Of a stretch of DNA of 64,000 nt, positions 52,401-62,700 are shown one piece after another. The stretch lies in contig SMSO01000032.1 in the NCBI GenBank assembly GCA_004764695.1, positions 4,260,983 through 4,324,982 on the forward strand. The letters are read 5' to 3'. Position 1 is the stretch's first letter, and each line of letters begins with the position of its first letter. The translations under genes were made by a program, and so were the position numbers. Below the pieces are notes generated by a model. The model searched no databases. It saw only the letters and a program-made list of their open reading frames with translations, and was not told the DNA's origin. Source of the DNA: Schizochytrium sp. TIO01 (Eukaryota; Sar; Bigyra; Thraustochytrida; Thraustochytriidae).

Positions 52401-53637
52401 GAATTGAGGAGTATCAGTATACAAGGCTCCTCGTGGTTACATTCTGACACACCCAAGTAATATATATATATGAATCTTCATTCTTTTTCTTTTTTCTTTT
52501 TTTTCTTTTTTCAGCTGTAGTAGTATGTTCATATTTCATAAAGAACTTTGAACTCAGACTGTCTGACAAATTTGTGCATACCTAGAGCGCTGCAAAGTAA
52601 GTGTTCTGCATGTTAGCGATTGCCCAGATGTAGATCAGCAAGCCAGCTTGGGAGTGTGAAGTTTTGTTATCTTGTCTATGTAAAATGTCCTACTGCAATT
52701 GCTATTTTAATTTAATTTTAAAAATTTATTTTTACAATAATATATATATGTAGGGCCACATGAACAAAACATAAAGATCCGTCGTACTCTGGGTATGATT
52801 CAACAGGCCCACGAGTAAAATCTGTTGGGTAGAATAAGTAGATCAGTCATTATCTATTTACAAAAAGAAAAGGAGAACAAAACTCGCCCATGTGCTTTTT
52901 TTTTTTTACAACTCACCCATCTGCTTTTTCTTGCTTTGTTTTTTAAATGTAAATGCATATTCTACCATCCCGAATGACTATTGCATTGCAGAATGCACTC
53001 GAACCTTAAAGTGTTTAATGTGGATAGATTCTAGAGGTTGCAATGAGGCATATATACATATGTAGCTGAGCATATGCGAGGCCCTGGATCAAGTGCATAT
53101 ATACATTCTCAAATTTAAAGGCTTCGAAGCGACTTCCACTTGCAGTTTCCTCTTTGCATTAAACACCTTTTTTTTAATTTAAATATATATACCTCTCTGC
53201 ACGTGTGAACGTTTGACTCCACCTTCTAGTAGCTGTCGTTAGTATCTTTCCAGTTTAGGGTGTCCTCAATTTTTGTATTTCCATAGAAGTTTGAAAGGGG
53301 GTTATAATAGCCACATCACTCATCTCAACTAGGTTTTGATTATCAAAGAATGCGGTGCAAACTCTACCCGCGCTTTATTGAAAAATGATGTTCATACCTG
53401 TGCTCGTTCAACCACATATTACTTATTTTTCTCTTCATTTTTATCCCTTTTCTGAAGCTACCTACCTAAGTATATCGTTAGTTATCTACTACCAAATCTG
53501 CCCAGTAGCAGTTCTGTTTTAACTTTAAAACTTTTTAAACACTTATTTAGATTGCAAAGTTATAGATAAAATTAGTAATAACATTAGGTCTGTTTGAAAA
53601 GACACCCAGGCCCAGATCCGAAGCCAAATCAAAACAA

Positions 53638-53700
53638 CCAAAACCAAAACCAAAACCAAAACCAAAACCAAAACCAAAACCAAAACCAAAACCAAAACCA
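53638..53700. repeat. (CCAAAA)n array in the surface-protein promoter
   Basis: About ten and a half perfect copies of the hexamer CCAAAA, ending 61 bp before the start codon of the surface-protein gene. Confidence 0.92.
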
Positions 53701-53761
53701 GAATTAAACACACGAGCGCCTAGTAAAAGCTACATACTTGCGTAGAACGTATAGAACCATC

Positions 53762-54529
53762 ATGCAGGCTTTTACCGCTATTGTCATGCTTGCCCTTGCG
53801 GGTGTCTCCTCTGCTCTGCAGGTCGAAAATGGAGTTACCCAATCCCAAATTGATGCTTGGCATTCTCTGAGCCGTAATCTTGCGGACGAAACGAGTGTGC
53901 CTGACTATGTTACTTCGTGCCTTTCTCAATACAGTGGCCTGAACGCCTATTTGAACTGCGAGCAGGAATACGCGGCTGAGATCCTCAACAGCACTGGTGG
54001 CTCGGCTCTCACCGCAGTCATGACCATTGGCTCCACTGTTACCGATGTAAGCTCTCTCACTGAGGCACAATGCTATTCTCTCTTCAACACTACAGTGTAC
54101 CCTGATCTTACATGCGCATGGTACATCCAAGGTGATTCCCTCACCAGCTTTCTTCAAGACATGATCGCAAACTTCACCGGTGTAAGCCAGTGCACTGAGA
54201 TGGGTACAATTACTACTGCTGCCATTTATGGAGGCAACATGACTGCTATTGCAGAGCAGTACGGCGAAGAGTGCACGGAGTCGAGCTCTCAGGATAGTAT
54301 GGGAACCTCTGCAGCTCGCCGTGAGCTCCAGACCTCGGAAGACTCCACCTCGAAGATCTCTTCGAGTCTTAGCTCAGTGACTACCATCGTGAACCAGTTT
54401 AACACGGTCTCTAACAAGTGCAAGGAGATTGCCCCTGATTCTGTCGCTGTTGCCCCGAGCCCGGCTAACATCAACATCCCATCCTTCGCTATCCTCCTGA
54501 TGGCTGTATTCCTCTCTCTTTGGCATTAA
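53762..54529 (+). CDS. Secreted, cysteine-containing, GPI-like surface protein of an unrecognised family
   Basis: The start is the ATG at 53762 (MQAFTAIVMLALAGVSSALQ, a clear signal peptide); the frame upstream begins only with TTG. TAA is at 54527-54529, giving 255 residues. The mature part has about eight cysteines in pairs (TSCL...LNCE, EAQC...LTCAW, SQC...EEC, NKC), several N-glycosylation sequons (NST, NTT, NFT, NMT), a Ser/Thr-rich stretch, and a C-terminal hydrophobic tail (INIPSFAILLMAVFLSLWH) without a basic anchor, as in GPI-anchored proteins. Cysteine spacing is faintly like elicitins, but I do not claim that family. A decayed paralogue lies at 48739-49333. A (CCAAAA)n array precedes the gene. 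Function unknown; a cell-surface or wall role is inferred. Confidence 0.8.
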   Translation: MQAFTAIVMLALAGVSSALQVENGVTQSQIDAWHSLSRNLADETSVPDYVTSCLSQYSGLNAYLNCEQEYAAEILNSTGGSALTAVMTIGSTVTDVSSLTEAQCYSLFNTTVYPDLTCAWYIQGDSLTSFLQDMIANFTGVSQCTEMGTITTAAIYGGNMTAIAEQYGEECTESSSQDSMGTSAARRELQTSEDSTSKISSSLSSVTTIVNQFNTVSNKCKEIAPDSVAVAPSPANINIPSFAILLMAVFLSLWH

Positions 54530-55964
54530 GATAAACGTAGCCTTGCCATGGCTTGGCATGTTAATATTCTAATTTGATCAAATCTAATCAAATCATTTTC
54601 ATTAAATATGTTGCTCAACTGAAAACACAACCTAGCCATTCCACAACCTTGAAAGCCTGTTTATAATGAAAGGTCAAAAGCCGATGTTCCTAAGTTCTCG
54701 CTTATTATGTATGCTAATACATTATATTCACTCAAACTGCTAGTCCGCAAAAGTATGTTTTATGCCATCTAGCGGATTGTATCGGGAATCTGGAATGTAG
54801 CATCGTTTAGCTCGCGTTTTATGATCGGCTTACAGAAAATCAGTCCCATATTTTTGCATCTACTCAATATAAACTAACCTGCTATTCCTGCCTCTATCGT
54901 ACAAGTCCGGAGAACGACAGACGAGTGTTTCACAATAGATGGAAACAACCATCAGATAAACCCTTTTCTATGCTGCATGCGACCGTGGAAACACGAATTT
55001 TGACAACCGCAATTCCAACAGATTTCTACTCTAGAGACCCTACTAAGACTTGTTGCTTCCCGTTTTGTCGAACCAGTCATCAATACTGTTTGCCAATTCG
55101 ATGATGCCCTCCTTTATAGACAATGACTACTCTCACGTGCTTCCTCCCAAATCTCATGCGATTTTGCATAGGTCACCTTGGGGTCCCTCTGTTGGCCAAA
55201 CTTACACAGTCGGACTTAGGCCAAGGTAATGGTAGGCCTCCTGTTTGGGTCCGTCAGCAAGCTCGAAGACAGGAATGTCGCGTCGAATCTGTCCACGTAC
55301 TGTACGTAACTAAATACAGGCGATCACATTGCAAGAGGATTGCATCAGTTGTTACTAATTTTCCATGAATTGCAAACTTGCTAGATGTGCAATCATAATT
55401 CAATTAGTTGCAATTCGCATTCTATACTTTACCAGAGTGAACAATAGCACGTGGTAGGTAGTACTTGGTAGGCTTAGATAGCAGTTCCTACTAGTGTGAG
55501 AGGAAAATAGAAATACCTATGAACACAGATGGAAATGCGAGCAGACCAAACCAGAATCCAATTCACGAGGTACGTCTGCGGCAAGGCCATCGTGTCGAGG
55601 TGTCGCAAGAGCCGGTGCTGTGCTATGCTCTATTTACGACGCTCCCAGCCTGCGCGGCTGCAGGAGTGCACAGGGTGTGACCACGAAAGGCCTGGATGCA
55701 AGAAAGGCATCCAGGAGCGTGACGAAAGTTCGTGAGATGGTGACTTTTAGAGGTAGGATGCTGCTAAGGGCCAGCATGAAGTGCAAATGGACTTCCGTAT
55801 CGTGGGGGATAATTGAGGCATAGAACGGCAGCGTTGCTTGAATTAAGCTCGTGTAGAAGAGGTAGACTGACGCTGATACTCGATGGAACGGAATTTGTGT
55901 TTTAGATATTCTTGAAGCGCATATCTACAGTTTTTTAGTCCCCCTTACTAAAACTTCGAACAAG
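54530..55964. other. Intergenic region, nothing specific
   Basis: About 1.4 kb between the surface protein and cytochrome b5. Short frames at 55123-55368 and 55529-55823 have no recognisable motifs. It holds the cytochrome b5 promoter at its right end. Confidence 0.5.
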
Positions 55965-56370
55965 ATGGGCAACGTTTCCAAGGACGAGCTTGCCAAGCAC
56001 AATAAGGCTGACGACTGCTGGATCTCCATCAACGATCACGTCTACAACGTAAGTCAACTGAATTTTTATTGAATGAAACAGCTGCAGAAGCATTAAGAGT
56101 TCCTGAGGATATATATGTGACCTTTGGGGATTATACTCATATGATTACGTGCTTACTATGCGAGATATGGTGACTAACTTCTATACGATGGATCTCCTTA
56201 TTCACATTCATGCACGATAGGTTACTGACTTCTTGAACGACCACCCTGGCGGCAAGAAGGCCATCCTTATGTACGCCGGTAAGGACGCTACCTCTGAGTT
56301 CGAGATGCTCCACAAGCCTGAGGTTCTTAAGAAATACGGCGAGGGCATGAAGGTTGGTCCCCTTGCCTAA
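55965..56370 (+). CDS. Soluble cytochrome b5-type haem protein (two exons)
   Basis: Exon 1 is 55965-56048 (ATG, 28 codons ending DHVYN). Exon 2 is 56221-56370 (starts VTDFLNDHPGG, TAA at 56368). The 172-bp phase-0 intron has a GTAAGT donor and a GATAG acceptor. The product has 77 residues and is essentially one cytochrome b5 fold: DDCWISINDHVYNVTDFL, the haem-ligand motif HPGG, and the second ligand histidine in EMLHKP. There is no membrane anchor or fused partner domain, so it is a small soluble electron carrier or a free-standing domain of the type fused to desaturases and flavocytochromes. Codon choice is strongly biased (AAG, GGC, CTT, GAG), which suggests high expression. Partner unknown. 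Both exons fall below usual frame-length cut-offs. Confidence 0.9.
56049..56220 (+). other. Cytochrome b5 intron
   Basis: 172 bp, phase 0, GTAAGT donor, GATAG acceptor. Its length is almost equal to that of the TSR2 intron (170 bp). Confidence 0.87.
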
Positions 56371-56720
56371 TCAAACCTCTTTTCAGCACGTTATTGTGTG
56401 AAGAAGTGAAAGAGCAACTCGGTTTGAGTTTCTCTTGTCATGTCAGTCTCCATTTTAAAAGTAAAAACATATATGGCCTCAAATTCAGTCTGTTTTTTCT
56501 TGCTGATTACCTTGCCTATCCATACTGTTCTGGAACAGAAGCAGAAGAAGGAAATCCAAAATTTGATTTAGAAGTCGAATATCTTGTTATAAAATCTTAA
56601 TGCCGCTATTATGCTGTCGAGCATTACAATAAACCTAGTTTTGCAATTTTCTTTCAAAGCACAGCACATCATTCGACTGAAAATGCCAATATTATATTTT
56701 GAATCGTATCTAGCTAACAA
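56371..56720. other. Convergent intergenic region
   Basis: 350 bp holding the 3' ends of cytochrome b5 and the ubiquitin protease gene. AATAAA-like sequence (ACAATAAACC) occurs near 56626. The frame at 56394-56600 is not gene-like. Confidence 0.5.
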
Positions 56721-59700
56721 TCACGTCCGCTTGCCAGTGGAAGCATTCATAGCCTGGGACATCGAAGCAAGCTCTTGCTCCTGAGCACGAACACATGCAC
56801 GCATTTCTGGAGAGCGAGCAGCGGTCTCCAGCAACATCTTACATCCATGGAAGATGAGAAATTCCCATCGCGGCACCTGCCGTGAGTGTGCAAGTGATAG
56901 TTGCCTTACAAGTTTTGGCACTGCCTGCGAAGCACGAACTCGCATTGCAAATGCTCTCCACTCCGCACGAGGTAGGAAAAGATGTTTAAGCATACGAAGT
57001 AACACAAGCACTCGAGGATGGATCGAGTACACTGTCCCCTTTTCAATTAATAGAGAGACCAAGAAAGATGCCATAACCATTGAAAAGCGCTCAGAAGCAC
57101 ATGTGATTGCCTTCATGATCTCCACCGAGTTGTATTCGTCGAGTAAGATGAGCTTCTTCCAGAGTTCGGCACTCATAGCAAAATCTACCAAATCGTCTTC
57201 GATGAAGACCTCTGACTGGATCTTTAAATCGCCATTAGCACCATCGCCATTGCTACTCAATTCTATACTACTGGAAATGCCACCTTCTTTAAAGACCATC
57301 TCATTTTTCTCCCCAATCACAGTGTTTACTAAGTTCTTCTCACCCTGCACAGCGAGTGCCGGGTTCGTTTCAAGTTCAGTTGTGCTCAACTCCTCGTCAC
57401 CTGGTTGCCCAAGCTTGATAACATTTGTGGTGCTGCTACTCTTAGACTTATCATCCTCAGTACGTTCATCAAGGACAACACCTACGTGTTCGGACTGCAC
57501 ACCCATCTTTGTTTCAGTATCTCTTGATACTGGATCCTCACTCTTCTCAGCAGGTTTTGTGTTACTTGTTTTCGACGGTGTTGAGTTACTGCTAGCATCA
57601 TTTGATCCTATCGTTTGATTGGGATGGCCTGATTCTGAAGGAAGAATGTCCCCTAATGTTTTCCCCTTAACCTTTTCACCAGCTACCGTGTTCTCACGCG
57701 CTTCGTCCTCAAGTGGGACAAAATCATCCAGAACGCTAAAGTGACGCTGCTTCTTCTTACGATTCAAGCGTCGCTCTGCAGCACAGCTAACCAAAGTTCG
57801 CAAGAAACTTGCTGCTGCTTTTGTGCCTGCCGTTGGAGTGCTGCCTTCGTGAGCAACAAACAAGTCCGCGACTGGCTGTAGGAAACCTAAATCAAGCAAA
57901 GTTCCAGCCTCCAGAGATCCAAGAAGGGCGTACGCTTTAAGAACCTCAAAGTATGTGGCGCACGTATCTAACGTAGTTATTTGCGTGGATAAGCTTGCAT
58001 GGAAGCAACGAATAAATGCATCTGTCTCGAAAGCTCGTTCGCCCCCCTCCCCTTGCATTGACGCCATCAGTAATGAAGCAACTGCAGTACGCAGCTTGGG
58101 CTTCGGACATAACAAGAAGATATCACATAATTTATCCTTGTCAGTCATGTAAGACAGTAGCCATCGCTGCGCTTGTGGACTTCCATCAAGAAGCACAAGT
58201 AGACGATCTTCCCATTCAGGAAACAATCCTTCCACAAGGGTGCCCCAGCCATGAGCAGGAACATCTAAAAGGAATTGGATGCTCAACCGTGTAATAGATT
58301 CGCGACAACCAGCAATTTCGGGGTCGAGACCGATTCGCATCAAATTCCACGTAAACTTATATGTACTTGCATCAAACACGTAGTTATCACGGATAAAAGT
58401 CAAATTGTCTTTCAAAAGGGCGTCAACTACGTGCGATGGTAGCTTGAGCATCGACGCTTTATGATTTGCAGTATTGTCGCGCCCATTTTGCAGGTATTCC
58501 ATACGACTTGCATAGGCTAACGATGACGATTCAAGGCGAATAGAGTTGCGCCGGCGGCGACGATTCATAAAGTGGCGTAGCAAATCAACACCGCGATCAT
58601 CTACGCCACCATCTTTTGCAGCATCTTCCCAAGGCCGACCGGGCCGCCCACCTCTTCCACGAGTAAGCCTAAGAGATCGTGATAAGGGAGAAAGTGCTAA
58701 ACGAAAAGGCGATTTGGTGTCCTCGCTCTCAAAGGATGTTCCAATAGCACTGTTGATTGCTGGTTCTGGGCTCCCCATGCTTGCATCAACTGCATCGAGA
58801 GCAGCAAGAAGTTCTTGAGGATTACTAACTTTAAATCGCCCCAAAAGTCCAGCTTGTTCCATAGTAATAAGAGGAGGAGCTGGTAAATCATCATCATCTT
58901 CCTCATCAACATCTGCAGTATCTTGAGATCTTAAACCAGTACCAGAATAGTCACTCTCCTGACACGTGGCAGGATCAGCTTCAACAGCTTTAACTTCGCT
59001 GGTTCCAGATCGTAATATTTCTGAAGAGCCAACACTTTCCGACTTCGTCTGCAAATCATGCTGCAAATCATTCTCACCTTGTCGTGCCTGCTCGCCGCCC
59101 TTACCTGTGCCATTTTGAGAGTTTTCCTCCTTATTCGTTCCTAATGCAGCTTGAGCTAACGCAGACCCTATAGAGAATAGAGAGGACCGGCCTTGGCTCA
59201 TGCTAGATGCAGATTTAGGAGAGGAGAGGTCACCAGAATCATCAGGGGCTTGCACATCTACGGTAGAATAATCCTTTTCTAGCTCCTCCCTCACAGGATG
59301 TAATGTAGAATCGTATATATTCTTAGAGTCACATGGATATTGTACATCCTCATTTTGATTTAATGATTCGTCCACTTCAAGATCATCATCTTCATCATCA
59401 TCCTCACTATCGTCGAGCCCCCGATCAAAAGTGCTATCCCCACCTTCAAGGTCCTCGAGATCGCTCCATAAACCAGGAGAGCGAGTAAGCTTGGTTTCGG
59501 GGGACTCCACTCCCCAGTGGGGACTTTGATCCGCTATACGGTCATACACCAAAACGTATGCACTACGTGACTTAACGACCTCAACGGTAGAACCATCACC
59601 GCGTGGGATACGGTCCTTTCCACCGAAGCAATCCCCTGGGATGCAATCGATTGGATAAGGCCACACAAATTTGTCGTTAAACTCGATCCACTGGCCTCCG

Positions 59701-62700
59701 ACCTTTGGGTATCGTGGTCGTCTCTCACGAAGAAATGAATAGTAGTGGCCTGAATCCATAGTTCCAGTATGTGCAATGATACCCACAAGTTCGTATTTGA
59801 ATGAGCTACCAGGTGCAATTCGATCATGGGAGGAGTTTTGTTGATGACGGTCAGGAGTCTCGTGGTTAGTTTGCGCACCATCTTCACTTGCACCTGACTG
59901 GGACAAGGTACTAGAAGTTACAGAGCCATTGGGTGATCCTTCTCCCTCGGAACTATCATGCTGGGACCTGTTATTTTGCGTAATGAAGTCGTATGTATAA
60001 GGCTCAAGGTCCAATACAAGGGGGAATTCGAATCGGTCATTCAGCTTGCGGCGCGTCATAGTTTGTAGATCGAACTCGAAACGCTTTAAGTTAATGATGA
60101 GGTGATCCGGAAGTTCCTTGATACATGTCCTCTTGATTGCATCCACGCGCTCCCCAGAGTCAAGCTTAAACTGATTGTCACCTGTGAGAAGCTCGCTTTG
60201 CACCAGAGCTTCCAAAGCTTCAGGCAAGTTAGAGCACCCTTTGATATCTAGAGGTAAGCAATGAAATGGGTCTGGCCGCTCAGAGACGTACGGGTTGTTC
60301 GGATCCTTGCTAATAATCTGATTCACAAGCATACCACGGAAGTGTGTCTGTACAATCTCCCGGGCCTGCCCAGATTCAGATTCAATTTGGTCGAATAGTT
60401 GCGATGCAAACTCATACACATCACGTTGCTCCGTTAAATTTAATGGCATACCATTGACTTCCGCAAAAGACTTGCATAGGGGCAACGGGTCATAGAAATG
60501 CTTAGTACTCACTCGCAAAGATCCAAAAGTAACCTGAAGCTGATATAGAAGTGTCCCTGATTGTACAGCAGGAATCGATAATATCGCCTCAGCAAAGCTT
60601 GGAATGTGAAACAGTTGTTGCAAGAACGAGTTCATGTAGCAGGTTGCACCCAGATTCTGCAATCCTGTGAATTGCTGAGGATGTTTTACTAACGCTAGCG
60701 GGTTATAATTCCATTCTTTGGCAAATCGAGATCGAAAACCAGGCTTGGAAGCACCACCAACACCATCTTCGTCCAGCATCTCACAGAGAGCAGCAACATT
60801 GCCAGGGCAATTTTCCAAAAGCTCTACAAGCAAGGCAAATGCTGCGTCTCGGCTAGCTTCACTTTTACAAAGCGCACTCCGATCATGGATTATTAAGCTC
60901 TGACCGCTAAATGATCGTCGTAACATCCCTCGCGCTCCACGCTTGCTCGAACCACTACCGCTTCTGCTGCTGTCAAGTAAGGAAACTCCTGACGCACGCC
61001 CTTCATTCTGCCGGGCCTCTGAGCGGATCATCTCCAGACGAGCGCGGTCTCCCTCAAAGTTGTAGCTACTAGCAAAAAGCAAATCGTGATACAGATAACG
61101 GAGCAGGCCATGGTCGATCGCAAAAGTCTTCAACATTTTGTTCTTTGCTACTAAAGTTCGTAGCAAACGCAAAAGTCCAATCAGAAGCTGGTCTTCGCGA
61201 TCTGTGTGGAAGCTTTCCAGGCTTTCGTGTGATAGAAGAGCCTCCAGACAGTGCATAAATACATCCTTGATCAATGAAGCATCGGAAGTTTCGACTTCCT
61301 CAGGAGAGGTAGCATCACAAGAGGAGGCTTTACCTTTCTCATGCCCTTCATAAGCTGCATCTGATTTTTTGTTTTCGGCTTGCTCCACAAGCGTGTCATC
61401 CACCATATCGATAAGACCAATAAGAAGCATATGGAACTCGCTGCATGATGATGATAAATTACGATAAGCCCGGCGAACAAGCATGCCATCTCTTTGATCC
61501 GAGCGTAATGGAGCATGCATTGCTTTAATAATTGGTAACAAAAGCAGCAAATAATCTCGAGAAAATGATCTTCTCTCCGAGACTGGAGCATTGTCTTTCA
61601 TATCTTCACAGGTCTCGACAAGTGAACATAGAGTGAGAATTGACGTACATGCCTGCATCCGGGTGACCCGATCCTCGCAGTATATGAGTAGTTGCTCTGT
61701 GAGCTCTCTAAGGTGTTCAAAGCGAATAAAAGCTCTTACAGTATCGATGTTACCGACTGAAATACAACTCATGATCAGATACAAGCCTCGATCGACGACA
61801 CTTCGAATCTCATCAACTGAAATAAAGGCATCGCTTGTGCAAACCAGCATAGCCTCCAAGACACATTCGACAATCCGAGGGAAGTCATTTGGCCGACAGG
61901 CAAGGATATCCTCGAGTGGCGGGGCTTGAGAACCTCGCAAATGTATAGAGTAGTCACGACTACCGCCCTCATTAGATTTTTCTATGTCGTCATTGATTGC
62001 AGGAGAAGTACCAAGTTCTTCAGAGAGAGACGCAGGCAAAGGACCATGCGTTAGAACGGGCGTGTTGCCCACTCCATAGCGAATGTAATTGTCATCATGG
62101 GCGATACCAGTTGAGTGGCTGCCTTGATCATTAACTCGATCAGCTTGAGCAAGCCGCTGGGGTGCAGCAAGCGTAGTATTTCGGCGGGCACGCCGGGAAC
62201 CGCGCCTGCCCTTGATCATAGTAGCAAACCGCCAAAACGTGTTCTCATCAGCGTTGTTTGGGCTACTGCTTGCAGTATTTGCCACTGAAGCGGTATTACC
62301 ACTCGTACTAATGGAATTAGCTCCAGTACCCCCTGCTGCTCCACTCGCTTCAGAGGTATGACCAGCTCGAAATGTATCTTCAGCTCCTATGTTTCTATTT
62401 GGAGATGCAGGACCCGAAGTGGGAGAAGCCAGCATTTCCTCCGACTTACTAAAAGTTTGCAGGGAGAATTGGTTGCTTGCTCGAGGCGAGGAAACTTGCA
62501 GAAAGAAACCAAGCCGACGTCGAAACCCACGATCAGCAAACAAAAGTGCTGAAATCATTTCTACCAGAACAGAAATGCATTCAACGCGTCGAGGCCCAGT
62601 AAGAGATCGATGATGCAGAAGAATCTGCAGTAAATGGTCCATTCCCGATCCAGATAAAAATCGCTTCATCCACTCACTTGAAGTGGAAGCTGCATTAAAA

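Larger units (their letters stand above)
49334..53761. other. Intergenic region with low-complexity sequence
   Basis: About 4.4 kb with no supportable gene. Frames such as 50879-51100 (minus) and 51389-51571 (plus) are short and featureless. It contains a run of 12 C at 52389-52400, T/C-rich runs at 52485-52515, several TATATA stretches (about 52459 and 53050-53190) and the CCAAAA array at its right end. Confidence 0.5.

Noticed and set aside
53720-54157. 145-codon minus-strand frame opposite the surface-protein gene
   Set aside because: The plus strand has a signal peptide, conserved cysteines and a paralogue; the minus frame has none of these.
53762-54529. Assignment of the surface protein to elicitins
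   Set aside because: It has cysteine-rich secreted character and a few similar spacings, but the length, cysteine count and order do not match the six-cysteine elicitin core well enough.
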